Origin: Anaerolineaceae bacterium
Lineage (GTDB): Bacteria > Chloroflexota > Anaerolineae > Anaerolineales > Villigracilaceae
Assembly (NCBI GenBank): GCA_009885445.1
Contig: VFKQ01000196.1
Coordinates: forward strand, 1-21,494
Direction: 5' to 3'
Length of the DNA stretch: 21,494 nt
Position numbers and translations under genes: made by a program. The notes under the pieces were generated by a model that worked only from the letters and a program-made list of their open reading frames with translations, was not told the origin of the DNA and ran no database searches. Positions 1-7,391 of the stretch are shown here, piece by piece; the first letter of the stretch is position 1; each line of letters opens with the position of its first letter.

Positions 1-349
1 GCGGACCAACTCCCTGCCCGCGCCAGACTTGCAACAACTCATCGAGAGTCGCGCCATCTTGCACGGTGGCGAACGGCGCCACGAGCGCATACACCCAGGT
101 GGTGTCGCCCGACCCGCTTGGGGCGAGTTTGAGCGTCGCGGCTGATTCATCGTCAGTGCGCGGAATATCCCAATCCGCAATCGAATCGCGCAACGCGCTC
201 GGCACGCTCGCGCTGACCCACAACGCGGCGGGCATCGGCGTGGATGTGCGCGTTGGCATTTGCGTAGGCGCGATAAATTGAGTCGGCGCGCGGGTTGCGG
301 GCGCGCAGGAAATTAATAGGCAGAACAGGAGGATAATATTTTTTTTCAT
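1..349 (-). CDS. Lipoprotein related to the N-terminal half of the CapA-like neighbour (3' end missing)
   Basis: The gene starts at the ATG at 349-347 and stays open for 116 codons to the window edge, so its C-terminus is missing. The N-terminus is a lipoprotein signal: MKK, a short hydrophobic stretch, then the lipobox LISC with the lipidated Cys at residue 15. A Thr/Pro-rich linker follows. The remainder matches residues 71-145 of the CapA-like protein encoded upstream (491-2140): the LWVSASVP / IWIGAGVP start and the VYALVAPFATV / IYALVAPFPTV core are shared. The two genes are therefore tandem paralogues. I infer that the shared part is a periplasmic-binding-protein-like domain outside the membrane. 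Whether a CapA phosphatase-like domain follows cannot be seen. No clear Shine-Dalgarno precedes the ATG. Confidence 0.8.
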   Translation of the reverse strand, partial: MKKNIILLFCLLISCAPATRAPTQFIAPTQMPTRTSTPMPAALWVSASVPSALRDSIADWDIPRTDDESAATLKLAPSGSGDTTWVYALVAPFATVQDGATLDELLQVWRGQGVGP

Positions 350-388
350 TTTGGTTTGAGTAGGGGCGGCCCGCTACAACTTTGTGTT

Positions 389-413
389 CAGCCAGCAGTT
401 GCACTGCTGGCTG
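389..413. repeat. Palindrome between the two lipoprotein genes
   Basis: A perfect 10-bp inverted repeat (389-398 with 404-413) encloses a 5-nt loop. It lies between the stop of the CapA-like gene and the start of the next lipoprotein gene. No T-run follows on either strand, so it does not look like a normal intrinsic terminator. It may still stabilise the 3' end of the upstream mRNA. Confidence 0.6.
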
Positions 414-417
414 TTCG

Positions 418-454
418 GCAGGCTAACCCTAAAGGGCGCTATCGCAGAGCCTGC
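418..454. repeat. Second stem-loop, branched
   Basis: A 7-bp inverted repeat (418-424 with 448-454) encloses a smaller CCCT/AGGG stem in its loop. It follows directly on the 389-413 palindrome, so this 66-bp stretch is almost entirely foldable. No T-tract is present. Confidence 0.45.
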
Positions 455-462
455 ACTCCTGA

Positions 463-490
463 AAACTGATGACTGAACACTGATGACTGC
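463..490. repeat. Short 7-bp-phased tandem repeat
   Basis: Four heptamers in a row (aaactga, tgactga, acactga, tgactgc) abut the stop codon of the CapA-like gene at 491-493. The period of 7 matches other low-complexity tracts in this window. Confidence 0.6.
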
Positions 491-2140
491 TCACCACCCA
501 CTAATCAAAAAATAATCCGTCAGAAATTTCAAGCGCTCCGCGGCGTTCATCCAATTCGGTTGCGAAAAATCTTCGAGTTCGGCGGTCAATAATTCCACGC
601 CCAGATATTTTCCGGCGTAGAAAATATGACGGTCAATAAATTCGAGACGGTTGATGCCGTTCATTTGGTCGAAGAACAAATTGCCCAAGCCGTAATGAAT
701 GAACGCGCCGTTATAAAACTCCATGCCTTGCGGCAAATGCGCCTGACTGCCGCTGACGATGACCGCGCCCGCGTCGGCCATGCGACGGAAGTCAGCGGCC
801 TGCTCGGGGCGCGTGGGCGGGTCGGGGTATTCGTGATATTGAAAAGTGGCGATGGGCAAATATCCCTCAGCGCGATACTGCGCGATTTGCGCGCTGGAAT
901 ATTCAAAGTCACACGGCACCGAGCCGGGTTTTGTTTCGGTGGCGGTGGCGTAGATTTTTTTTATGTTGCACCCGATGAACATGATTTTGTTTCCGTTCAC
1001 CTCCATCAGCAGTGGCGCGCGGCCCTCAAAAATATTTAATCCGCCGCCATAAGTTTTAAAGCCGTTGTCTTTGTAAATTTTCATTGTCTCGCGCATGGCT
1101 TCAGCGCCGTAATTTGCAAAATGGTCGCCGCTCAACTCGATCACGTCTGCGCCGATGTACAAAAACAAATTTATGTAACGCGCGGCACTGCAAAAAACAA
1201 GCGAGCCTTGCTTCGGGTCGGGGTCGGGGCAACCGCCATAAAAAGGCACTTCATTGTTAATGTGCAAGACATCGGCTTCAAGAAAAATTTCGCGCACATC
1301 TTCGCCCGGATAGGTGATGCCTTTCACGTCCATCGTTTTCGCAGTGGCGCGCACCAGCGCGGTGACGCCGGTGAGAATCACGGTGGCGAGTTTTGATGCG
1401 TCAAGATTTGTTGAGGGCAAGTTGAAGGTTGAAGGTTGAAGGGATTCGAGTGCAAAATTTATTTTTAGCGGATAATTTTCCGCGTTGAAATTTTTGTGGA
1501 TGGGCGATTGGCCGTCGACGCTCAAAACTTTCCAGCGCGGCTCGATTTCTTCAAACGGGACGATGGCCCACGCTGGACGATTCGCCCAAGCCGCGTCGAC
1601 GAGTTTATCGGCGGGAGCGGTCTGCACCGCGCCCAAAGCGGGTTCGCCCCACAACGAGGCGAACGCCGCTCGGGTGGAGTCGCTCATCCAGATGGGGCGC
1701 CCGCTAAACGGTCCGGCCTGAGCGCCCTTCCAGCTAGACTCGATGTCAGCGAGAGGCACGTCGTCGCTGACAGTGGGAAATGGCGCAACGAGGGCGTAAA
1801 TCCAATTTGCGCCCGGCTCGGCGGAGATATCCAGTTTTGCGCTGGCGCTGTTTTGGTCAGTGGAAAGTGTCAGCCCATTTGTTAGCGCGTGTTGCGCAAG
1901 TGACTCGGGAACGCCCGCGCCGATCCAGATTGAATCAGCGGCGCTGGTGGCCGTGGGCGCAAGCACAGACTCGGTGGGTGCGGAGGTGGCGCTGGGCACA
2001 TAAGTTGGAAGTTCTGTGCTGGCCGCGGATGTGTTTGCCGGGCTGTCTGACGTCGGCGCAAAGCGCGTGGGGCCAAAAAGATTTTGCGGCGCACATGCGC
2101 ACAATGCGATGAGCACTAGGATGCTCGATAATTTTTTCAT
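491..2140 (-). CDS. CapA/PgsA-type (PGA_cap) metallophosphoesterase-like lipoprotein with N-terminal binding-protein-like domain
   Basis: This 549-residue lipoprotein has the lipobox LCAC with the lipidated Cys at residue 16, and a Thr/Ser/Pro/Ala-rich linker to about residue 70. Residues 71-232 resemble a periplasmic binding-protein-like domain; the SVDG and NYPLKI stretches recall phosphate-binding proteins (inference). Residues 253-530 match the CapA fold of poly-gamma-glutamate capsule proteins: INNEVPFY near 295, ELSGDHFANYG at 335-345, FQYHEYPD at 433-440, SGSQAHLPQG at 463-472 and YGLGNLFFDQ at 483-492. The first metal-binding GD motif usual in the family is not obvious (TGVTALVRA stands there), so activity is uncertain. 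No capB or capC is nearby, so a capsule role is not supported. The ATG overlaps the menC stop as ATGA, which suggests translational coupling. A heptamer repeat encodes the linker between the two domains. Confidence 0.82.
   Translation of the reverse strand: MKKLSSILVLIALCACAPQNLFGPTRFAPTSDSPANTSAASTELPTYVPSATSAPTESVLAPTATSAADSIWIGAGVPESLAQHALTNGLTLSTDQNSASAKLDISAEPGANWIYALVAPFPTVSDDVPLADIESSWKGAQAGPFSGRPIWMSDSTRAAFASLWGEPALGAVQTAPADKLVDAAWANRPAWAIVPFEEIEPRWKVLSVDGQSPIHKNFNAENYPLKINFALESLQPSTFNLPSTNLDASKLATVILTGVTALVRATAKTMDVKGITYPGEDVREIFLEADVLHINNEVPFYGGCPDPDPKQGSLVFCSAARYINLFLYIGADVIELSGDHFANYGAEAMRETMKIYKDNGFKTYGGGLNIFEGRAPLLMEVNGNKIMFIGCNIKKIYATATETKPGSVPCDFEYSSAQIAQYRAEGYLPIATFQYHEYPDPPTRPEQAADFRRMADAGAVIVSGSQAHLPQGMEFYNGAFIHYGLGNLFFDQMNGINRLEFIDRHIFYAGKYLGVELLTAELEDFSQPNWMNAAERLKFLTDYFLISGW
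1421..1441 (-). repeat. Heptamer repeat inside a coding region
   Basis: Three perfect copies of GTTGAAG (plus strand) lie in frame in the CapA-like gene and encode LQPSTFNLPS, roughly residues 234-243. This falls in the linker between the binding-protein-like and CapA domains. Confidence 0.75.
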
Positions 2141-3249
2141 TCTCTTTTTAATATGACCTCAGCAAGGGTGTAGGATTTAAACGCGGCGGTGTCGATGCTG
2201 ACTCCCAAACCGGGCGCAGTGGGGACGTTGATGGTGCTGTCGGCGTTGAGCGTGAAGCGTTCGTTGGTGATGTCGCGCGCGTAGTAGCGCGCGCTGGCAG
2301 AGATGTCGCCGGGCAAGTTGAAGCCGGTCAGCGAGGCCAGCGCCAGATTGGAGGCGCGGCCCACGCCCGTTTCGAGCATGCCGCCGCACCACACGGCGAC
2401 GCTCCTCGGTTTGCAAAAATCATGCACGGCCACTGCCTGACTGATTCCGCCGAGGCGACCGGCCTTGATATTGATGATGCGGCAGGCTTCCATTTCGATG
2501 GCGTAACGCGCGTGTCGCGGCGAGACGATGCTTTCGTCGAGACAGATGGATGTTTTGAATTGCGCCTGCATTTTGCGATGGTCCCAAATATCGTCTTCGT
2601 TGAGCGGTTGTTCGATGAGCAGGAGGTTCATGTCATCGAGCGGGAGCAGGGACGTGCAGGTTTTTAAATCGTAAGCGGAGTTTGCGTCCACTTGCAAAAG
2701 TAAATTTGGGAACGCATTGCGCACGGCGGAGGTGTCGTCAATGTCACGGCCTGGTTTGATTTTTATTTTGACGCGGCGATAACCCTGCGCGATGTATTCG
2801 GCGACGGTCTGCACCAAATCTTCGGGGGATTTTTGCAAACCAATCGAGACGCCCACGTCCACTTTGAGTTTGTTGCCGCCGAGCAGTTCGCGCAATGACT
2901 TGCCGTCGCGCTTGCCGAGCAAATCCCAGATGGCCATTTCGACGCCGGCCTTGGCCAGGTGATGTCCGCGAATGCCTTCGATGTGCGCGTGGAAATCTGC
3001 GGCGTATTTCACGTCCGCGCCGAGGATGCGCGGAGCGATGAAGTCTTTGAGAATGTGCCAGGCGGTGCCGGTGGTTTCGTAACTGTAGCCCGGGTCACGG
3101 TCCGCGACGCATTCGCCGTAGCCGATCATGCCCTCGGCGCGCAGGGTAATGAGGATGCACTCGCGATGTTTGATGCGTCCGAAGGACGTCTCAAACGGCG
3201 AGACGAGCGGCATGTTCAAATGGGTGAGGGTGAGAGAGTCTATTTTCAT
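2137..3249 (-). CDS. menC: o-Succinylbenzoate synthase / N-acylamino acid racemase (enolase superfamily)
   Basis: This 370-residue protein has the full length usual for the MenC group of the muconate-lactonizing-enzyme family. Visible catalytic elements are the KxK lysines in KIKIKP (161-166), the metal ligands D188 (QVDAN), E213 (LLIEQP) and D238 (CLDES), and the second base K262 (INIKAG). The C-terminal barrel end VWCGGMLETGVGRA is typical of the subgroup. MenC dehydrates SHCHC to o-succinylbenzoate in menaquinone synthesis; close relatives racemise N-succinyl amino acids, and many do both. No other men gene or acylase is in the window, so context does not decide between these roles. It lies 24 nt after the zinc-ribbon gene and overlaps the CapA-like gene by 4 bp, so the three probably form one transcription unit. 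Confidence 0.85.
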   Translation of the reverse strand: MKIDSLTLTHLNMPLVSPFETSFGRIKHRECILITLRAEGMIGYGECVADRDPGYSYETTGTAWHILKDFIAPRILGADVKYAADFHAHIEGIRGHHLAKAGVEMAIWDLLGKRDGKSLRELLGGNKLKVDVGVSIGLQKSPEDLVQTVAEYIAQGYRRVKIKIKPGRDIDDTSAVRNAFPNLLLQVDANSAYDLKTCTSLLPLDDMNLLLIEQPLNEDDIWDHRKMQAQFKTSICLDESIVSPRHARYAIEMEACRIINIKAGRLGGISQAVAVHDFCKPRSVAVWCGGMLETGVGRASNLALASLTGFNLPGDISASARYYARDITNERFTLNADSTINVPTAPGLGVSIDTAAFKSYTLAEVILKRE

Positions 3250-3260
3250 AGTGCACAGAG

Positions 3261-3289
3261 AAACCAGGTTTCTTTATGAAACCTGGTTT
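3261..3289. repeat. Palindrome spanning the zinc-ribbon stop codon
   Basis: A perfect 12-bp inverted repeat (3261-3272 with 3278-3289) with a 5-nt loop. One arm encodes the last residues (NQVS) of the zinc-ribbon protein, and the TAA stop lies in the loop and adjoining arm. No T-run follows. It separates the zinc-ribbon and menC genes of a likely operon. Confidence 0.7.
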
Positions 3290-3789
3290 GTGTCCTCGTC
3301 AAGGTTTAACTCGCGCAGAGCATCTTCCATGCTGATGCCCTCTTTGCGCATGCCGGGCGCGGGCGTGCCGCAGTAAGGACAGATGTTCCAGGGCAGTTCC
3401 ATCAGGCGCGCGCAATTGTGACAGGGTTTCTTGAGGCGCGTCTGACAATGCGGACAAACCTGCCAGTCCACGTGGACGCGGCGTTCACAGCCCGGGCACA
3501 GCGACTGGTCTTCGAGCGACTGGAGCAGAGTCTCCTCTTCGAGGGTGTGTTGGTATTCCTCTTCGAGCGTGCGTTGCGGACGCAGAATCAAATACACAAG
3601 CACGCCCGGAATATTCAGCACCGCCACCAGCAAAGCAGACAGTGTGTGAATCAGCGGGTCGCGCGTGCGCGTGCGGATGTCGCGATACGTCCACACCACG
3701 AGGCTGACCCACAGCGCGGCAAGGAATGCGCCGCCGAAGGCAGTCAGCACTAAAGTTAAATTGCTCATGAAGTCTGGGTCGAGAGGCAT
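3274..3789 (-). CDS. Membrane protein with double zinc ribbon
   Basis: This 171-residue protein has two predicted membrane helices at about 12-34 and 50-70. An acidic, probably helical stretch follows (74-95), then two zinc-ribbon modules: C98/C101 with C112/C115, and C123/C126 with C137/C140, all in CxxC form. The ribbons probably face the cytoplasm; their partner is unknown. I place the start at 3789 because AGGAG lies 9 nt upstream. The reading frame stays open further upstream to 3873, but that stretch runs through a palindromic intergenic element and is unlikely to be translated. The last four codons lie in another palindrome. Proteins of this architecture are common and uncharacterised, so no function is assigned. 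Confidence 0.8.
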   Translation of the reverse strand: MPLDPDFMSNLTLVLTAFGGAFLAALWVSLVVWTYRDIRTRTRDPLIHTLSALLVAVLNIPGVLVYLILRPQRTLEEEYQHTLEEETLLQSLEDQSLCPGCERRVHVDWQVCPHCQTRLKKPCHNCARLMELPWNICPYCGTPAPGMRKEGISMEDALRELNLDEDTNQVS

Positions 3790-3815
3790 CGGTAAATTCT
3801 CCTGAAGGTGTGCTG

Positions 3816-3821
3816 ATTGTA
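3816..3821 (-). promoter_or_regulatory. Possible -10 box (TACAAT) for the zinc-ribbon/menC/capA-like operon
   Basis: On the minus strand TACAAT lies 26 nt before the ATG at 3789, with AGGAG between them. No convincing -35 box is seen at the right distance. The same hexamer occurs before the genes starting at 5178 and 14262. Confidence 0.4.
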
Positions 3822-3845
3822 CCGCGAGATTTATGTCACTACTCC

Positions 3846-3869
3846 AGTGCGGGAGCAAGCTCCCGCACT
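3846..3869. repeat. GC-rich palindrome after the DUF3048 gene
   Basis: A perfect 11-bp inverted repeat (3846-3856 with 3859-3869) with a 2-nt loop begins 8 nt beyond the DUF3048 stop codon. It lacks a T-tract, so intrinsic termination is not clearly supported. Its position suits an mRNA 3'-end stabiliser or a repetitive palindromic element. Confidence 0.6.
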
Positions 3870-3876
3870 CCATAAT

Positions 3877-5178
3877 TCACGGCGCGATGAACTCAAAATG
3901 CCAGCCGTCTTCATCTTGATAAGAACCAGACGACGCGCCGACCACTTCGTAAAAAGTGACGCCGGGCCGCAGGAAGATGGGACTGCCAAATTGCGTCGTC
4001 AAGAATAACGGCTGATCCACTGCCGTCCTCTGCCAGCGCGCGGGGATGGCGATGCCATCACGAAAAACATAAGCCAGCCCCGAGCCTTCGAGATTGATGT
4101 GATAGACCTCGTCTGCGGCATCAAACTGATTGGCGAAGATATGCGGCACAAACAACATGACCACATTCTCGGCGTTCACTTGCAGGCGTGTGCCCGCATC
4201 TATCAAGGGCGCGTATGTTTCAGGAATCAACGCGCTCATGGCGGCAGTTTCTTGAAAGCGTAAATATTTCAGCGTGGTGGGGTCGTATTGCCAGTAGTGA
4301 TAATCGTCGTTCGAATATTTTGTGTAGATGCGATTAACGGCATGATCAGCATTCGGAATCAACTCGCTGAAAAATCCACTGCGCAAAGGCGGACGGGCGT
4401 TGTCCACGCCGATTTTTTTCGCCAGACAAGCGGATGCGCGTGTGGTGTCAAAATACGTGGCCAGATGATTCTCGTCCGGCAGGTCAATGAGATTGAACAC
4501 AAAAAACGGCGGGCAGGCGCACTCGTTGCAACCAGGCGTGACCATAAACGGCGCGATGTCGCTGGTGCGAAAATAACTTAACTCACGCGGGTCGGCAAAA
4601 TTGAAAACATAAAACGAGTGATACATGCGCGTGATGTGCGCGTCAAAATAACGACCCGAGCGCACCGGCCCCACTTGCTTCGCATCTTTGCCATAAAAAA
4701 TCGCGATGAAGCGCGTCGCGCCCCACTCGATATAATATTCAAACACCTGGTCGGCGCTGGTCAGGCCATACTGCGGACGAATCTCGCGCGGATATTGCGA
4801 AATCTTAATTGCCAGCGGACGCCGCTCGAGCAGGTCCGCGTTCTCGGGCGGCAAACCCGTCAGCGGATTAATGTCGACGGAGAGATTTAATATCGGCACA
4901 TGCGGCAGTGACGATGTGGGTGTGGACTCAATGCTCACTTCGAGCGGCACGCCGTATTCGTCCACGATCACTTCCGCGCGGAGGGTGGGTTGCGCCGCGA
5001 AGGGCGAATCCAACGAGAACGAGTCTGGCTGAAAAGGCGTCGGCGACGAATCAAAGATCGGGGTGGCGTAACCCGCTACACGGTCCGCTGAGGCGCACGC
5101 GGGCAGAAAAAAAATTAGCAGGCAGAAAAAAATCCACGTCGTGAGTCTTGGGCGGATACTTAATCCAAAAAAAGGCAT
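3877..5178 (-). CDS. DUF3048 (YerB-type) domain lipoprotein
   Basis: The protein is 433 residues when started at 5178. The start MPFFGLSIRP gives a clean lipoprotein signal: a hydrophobic segment, then LPAC with the lipidated Cys at residue 28. The frame is open 22 codons further upstream, but that part covers the divergent promoter. The DUF3048 N-terminal domain is recognisable from NPLTGLPPEN, PLAIKISQYP, QYGLTSADQVFEY, GPVRSGRYFD and the YFRTSDI region; the C-terminal part is consistent with the second DUF3048 domain. B. subtilis YerB belongs to this family; its biochemical role is not established to my knowledge. The protein should be anchored on the outer face of the membrane. It is divergent from the membrane-module operon. 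Confidence 0.85.
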   Translation of the reverse strand: MPFFGLSIRPRLTTWIFFCLLIFFLPACASADRVAGYATPIFDSSPTPFQPDSFSLDSPFAAQPTLRAEVIVDEYGVPLEVSIESTPTSSLPHVPILNLSVDINPLTGLPPENADLLERRPLAIKISQYPREIRPQYGLTSADQVFEYYIEWGATRFIAIFYGKDAKQVGPVRSGRYFDAHITRMYHSFYVFNFADPRELSYFRTSDIAPFMVTPGCNECACPPFFVFNLIDLPDENHLATYFDTTRASACLAKKIGVDNARPPLRSGFFSELIPNADHAVNRIYTKYSNDDYHYWQYDPTTLKYLRFQETAAMSALIPETYAPLIDAGTRLQVNAENVVMLFVPHIFANQFDAADEVYHINLEGSGLAYVFRDGIAIPARWQRTAVDQPLFLTTQFGSPIFLRPGVTFYEVVGASSGSYQDEDGWHFEFIAP

Positions 5179-5185
5179 GGCGATG

Positions 5186-5191
5186 ATTGTA
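5186..5191 (-). promoter_or_regulatory. Possible -10 box giving a leaderless DUF3048 transcript
   Basis: TACAAT on the minus strand ends 7 nt before the ATG at 5178, so transcription would begin at or next to the start codon. A TTGAAT lies 19 nt upstream as a loose -35. No Shine-Dalgarno is present, which fits a leaderless mRNA. Confidence 0.4.
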
Positions 5192-5219
5192 CAGCAAGTG
5201 CGCCCGCCAAATTCAAACC

Positions 5220-5228
5220 TGATAAAAT
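5220..5228 (+). promoter_or_regulatory. Possible extended -10 for the membrane-module operon
   Basis: TGATAAAAT fits an extended -10 (TGn plus TAAAAT) and ends 15 nt before the ATG at 5244, giving a predicted leader of only about 9 nt. It is divergent from, and nearly touches, the promoter of the DUF3048 gene. Confidence 0.4.
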
Positions 5229-5243
5229 AGCCCGCAGTTTGCA

Positions 5244-6791
5244 ATGTTTATCCTTCTCCCCGCACTTCTACTTTTAATAACCGCCGCCGCGCTGGCCACA
5301 TTGCAGGTGTTTCAACCTGCATTTCGTTATGCGTGGTTAATTGCCAGCGCGGGCGCGTTACTGGCCTGGCTGAGCGTGTGGTTGTGGTTGCCAGTTATGC
5401 CCAGCGCATTTAGCGCCGACGCCTATTTGGGCGGCGCGCGCTTTCTCGCCGACAGCATTTCGTGGCCCTATGCGCTCAGCCTGACGACTCTGGCATTGGC
5501 CGTGATCATCACTTCGGTGGTGCGCCCAAACTTCCCAAATTTATTTTCATGGGCCGGCACTTTCACGTTAAGCGGCTTGGGTCTGCTGGCCGTGCTAGCC
5601 AACGGACCGATCACTTTGGCCTTCGCATGGGCCGCGCTCGATTTGAGCGAATTGGCCGCGCAACTGCGTCCCGCTGGCGCGTTACGCTCCACTGAGCGCA
5701 CAGTAATTGGTTTTGGCGCGCGCCTGTTGAGCGTACTCTTGTTATTGTGGGCGGCAATATACGGCAAAACTTTTTCTTTTGAAACCAGCACTGCGCAAAG
5801 CGGCCTGCTCTTTATCATTGCCGCCGCGCTGAGGCTCGGCGTGCTACCCGCGCAAATTTCAAGCGCGCCCGAATCATCCATGCGCGGCGGATTCAGCGCC
5901 AGCCTGCGACTCGTCTCGGCCGCGGCCAGTTTGATTCTGCTGGCGCGCGTCCCCTCTGCCAGCGCAGACCTGCCACTCGCGCCCTTTCTTCTATTAATCA
6001 CCGCCGCCACAGGTTTATACGCGGCCTTCTTATGGATGCGCGCGCCCGACGAAATAAGCGGCCGCCCATTTTGGATCATCGCCCTCGCCTCCCTCGCGGT
6101 GGCCGCATCATTGCGCGGCAATCCACTCGGCTCGCTCGCCTGGGGGTGCGCGCTTCTGCTCGCGGGCGGCGCGCTTTTCCTCGCCTCAGTACACAACAAC
6201 ATCCTCGCGCGCGGGCTGGCCCTCGTCGGCGCGTGGGGCCTGTCGGCGCTTCCGTTTTCCGTCAGCGCAATCGGCTGGGAGAGCGGCACACCCGCGCACA
6301 TTTTGACATGGCTCTCCCTGCCCGCCCTCGTGCTTGCGCAAGCCCTGCTCACATTGGGATTCATCCGTCATGCGCTCAGACCCGCCAACCCGTCCGCGCT
6401 TGAGGCGCAACCCATCTGGTCGCGCAACCTCTATCCAATTGGAATCGGATTCTTGCTGACGACTCTCATCCTGCTGGGACTCATCGGCTGGGACGGCGCG
6501 CGCGCCCTCGGCTCGCTCCCCTCCGCGCTCACAGCGGGCGCCGCCAGCGCCGCCCTCTACTGGCTGACGCCGCGTCTGCGCTGGCTCAATCCGTCCAGCG
6601 CGCGCGCGATTAGCACGCCGACACTTAATGCGCCCCTCGACACACTGCAACAATTTTTCGGCGGCATCTATCGCGGCACCGGCAGGTTGATAGACATAGT
6701 CAGCGCGGCGCTCGAAGGGGAGGGCGGCATTTTATGGACTCTGCTCTTCCTCGTTTTATTCCTGGCCCTGCTCACCCCCGAGACTCGCTAA
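5244..6791 (+). CDS. Divergent complex I/Mrp-type antiporter-like membrane subunit
   Basis: This 515-residue protein is almost entirely hydrophobic, with about 13-14 possible membrane helices. Residues 188-236 follow the pattern of the NuoL/M/N central region: a helix ending in VLP, a SAPESSMRGGFSAS stretch where family members have a Pro-rich EAPTPVSA-type loop, then a helix ending in LLAR. The C-terminal EGEGGILW plus hydrophobic tail also recalls these subunits. The lysine expected five residues before the conserved Pro is Arg (R197), the next-helix lysine appears to be Ala, and the helix-5 Glu after Trp is Ala (FAWAALDLSE, with Asp/Glu nearby). Proton translocation through it is therefore doubtful. 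Its stop codon touches the start of the next gene, so the three membrane genes are co-transcribed. The family call is moderate, from pattern only. Confidence 0.65.
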   Translation: MFILLPALLLLITAAALATLQVFQPAFRYAWLIASAGALLAWLSVWLWLPVMPSAFSADAYLGGARFLADSISWPYALSLTTLALAVIITSVVRPNFPNLFSWAGTFTLSGLGLLAVLANGPITLAFAWAALDLSELAAQLRPAGALRSTERTVIGFGARLLSVLLLLWAAIYGKTFSFETSTAQSGLLFIIAAALRLGVLPAQISSAPESSMRGGFSASLRLVSAAASLILLARVPSASADLPLAPFLLLITAATGLYAAFLWMRAPDEISGRPFWIIALASLAVAASLRGNPLGSLAWGCALLLAGGALFLASVHNNILARGLALVGAWGLSALPFSVSAIGWESGTPAHILTWLSLPALVLAQALLTLGFIRHALRPANPSALEAQPIWSRNLYPIGIGFLLTTLILLGLIGWDGARALGSLPSALTAGAASAALYWLTPRLRWLNPSSARAISTPTLNAPLDTLQQFFGGIYRGTGRLIDIVSAALEGEGGILWTLLFLVLFLALLTPETR

Positions 6792-7391
6792 ATGTCTTCC
6801 ACTTTTATCACCTGGTTTGTTGTCGCGCTTGTGCTAGTCACCTCGGTGGGTCTGCTGATCAGCCGCGACTGGCGTTGGAATTTGGGCCTGATGGCCGCGC
6901 AATATTTTGGGGTGTTCATATTAATCAGCCAAACCTGGCCCTTTGGGCTGGCCTCTGTCAAACTGGTGACCGGCTGGATGGCTTGCGCCGCTTTGGGCGT
7001 GACACGTCTCGGCCTGCCGGAGGGCGAATCGCCGCTCGAGAGCGCGTGGCCTCAAGGGCGCGCCTTCCGTCTGTTTGCGGCGTCCATTGTGATCGCGCTC
7101 GTGCTGGCCTCCGCGCCGAACATGGAAGCGCTCGTGCCCGGCATCAACGCGGGCGTGGTGCGCGCCGGATTATTTTTGGCTGGCATGGGACTCTTGCATC
7201 TCGGCATCACCGCCGAACCCTTGCGCGTGGCGCTGGGCCTGCTCACATTTCTGGCTGGCTTCGAAGTGCTCTATGCTTCCATCGAGACATCCGTCCTGCT
7301 GGCGGGATTATTTGCCATCGTCAATCTTGGCTTGGCCCTCGTCGGTTCTTATTGGATGAGCGCCGCGCAACCAGCGGAGTCTGCCCAATGA
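6792..7391 (+). CDS. HyfE/NuoK-like membrane subunit
   Basis: This 199-residue membrane protein has about six helices. The C-terminal half (about 127-188), with LFLAGMGLLHLGIT, LGLLTFLAGFEVLYAS and GLFAIVNLGLALVGSYW, resembles hydrogenase-4 subunit E and, more distantly, NuoK; both sit beside antiporter-like subunits in the membrane arm of complex I-related enzymes. The ATG directly follows the TAA of the previous gene, and the end overlaps the next start as ATGA, so translation is probably coupled and the products made in fixed ratio. The central loop (residues 70-90) is short and polar. I see no quinone or metal site. The family call rests on pattern similarity and on the neighbours. Confidence 0.6.
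   Translation: MSSTFITWFVVALVLVTSVGLLISRDWRWNLGLMAAQYFGVFILISQTWPFGLASVKLVTGWMACAALGVTRLGLPEGESPLESAWPQGRAFRLFAASIVIALVLASAPNMEALVPGINAGVVRAGLFLAGMGLLHLGITAEPLRVALGLLTFLAGFEVLYASIETSVLLAGLFAIVNLGLALVGSYWMSAAQPAESAQ

Noticed and set aside
491..2140. Capsule (poly-gamma-glutamate) synthesis locus
   Set aside because: Only the CapA-like domain is present; no CapB ligase or CapC membrane protein is nearby.
2137..3249. Menaquinone biosynthesis operon
   Set aside because: menC is alone among lipoprotein and zinc-ribbon genes, so the pathway role cannot be fixed from context.
3790..3873. Longer start for the zinc-ribbon protein
   Set aside because: The extension runs through the palindrome at 3846-3869 and the -10 candidate, whereas 3789 has a well-spaced AGGAG.
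5468..6364. 298-codon open frame on the minus strand
   Set aside because: It lies wholly inside the antiporter-like gene, has no family pattern, and its composition reflects the high third-position GC of the gene opposite.
6734..7387. Upstream extension of the NuoM/N-like reading frame
   Set aside because: This part overlaps the HyfE-like gene in another frame and encodes no membrane helices; the ATG at 7388 in the ATGA overlap is the natural start.
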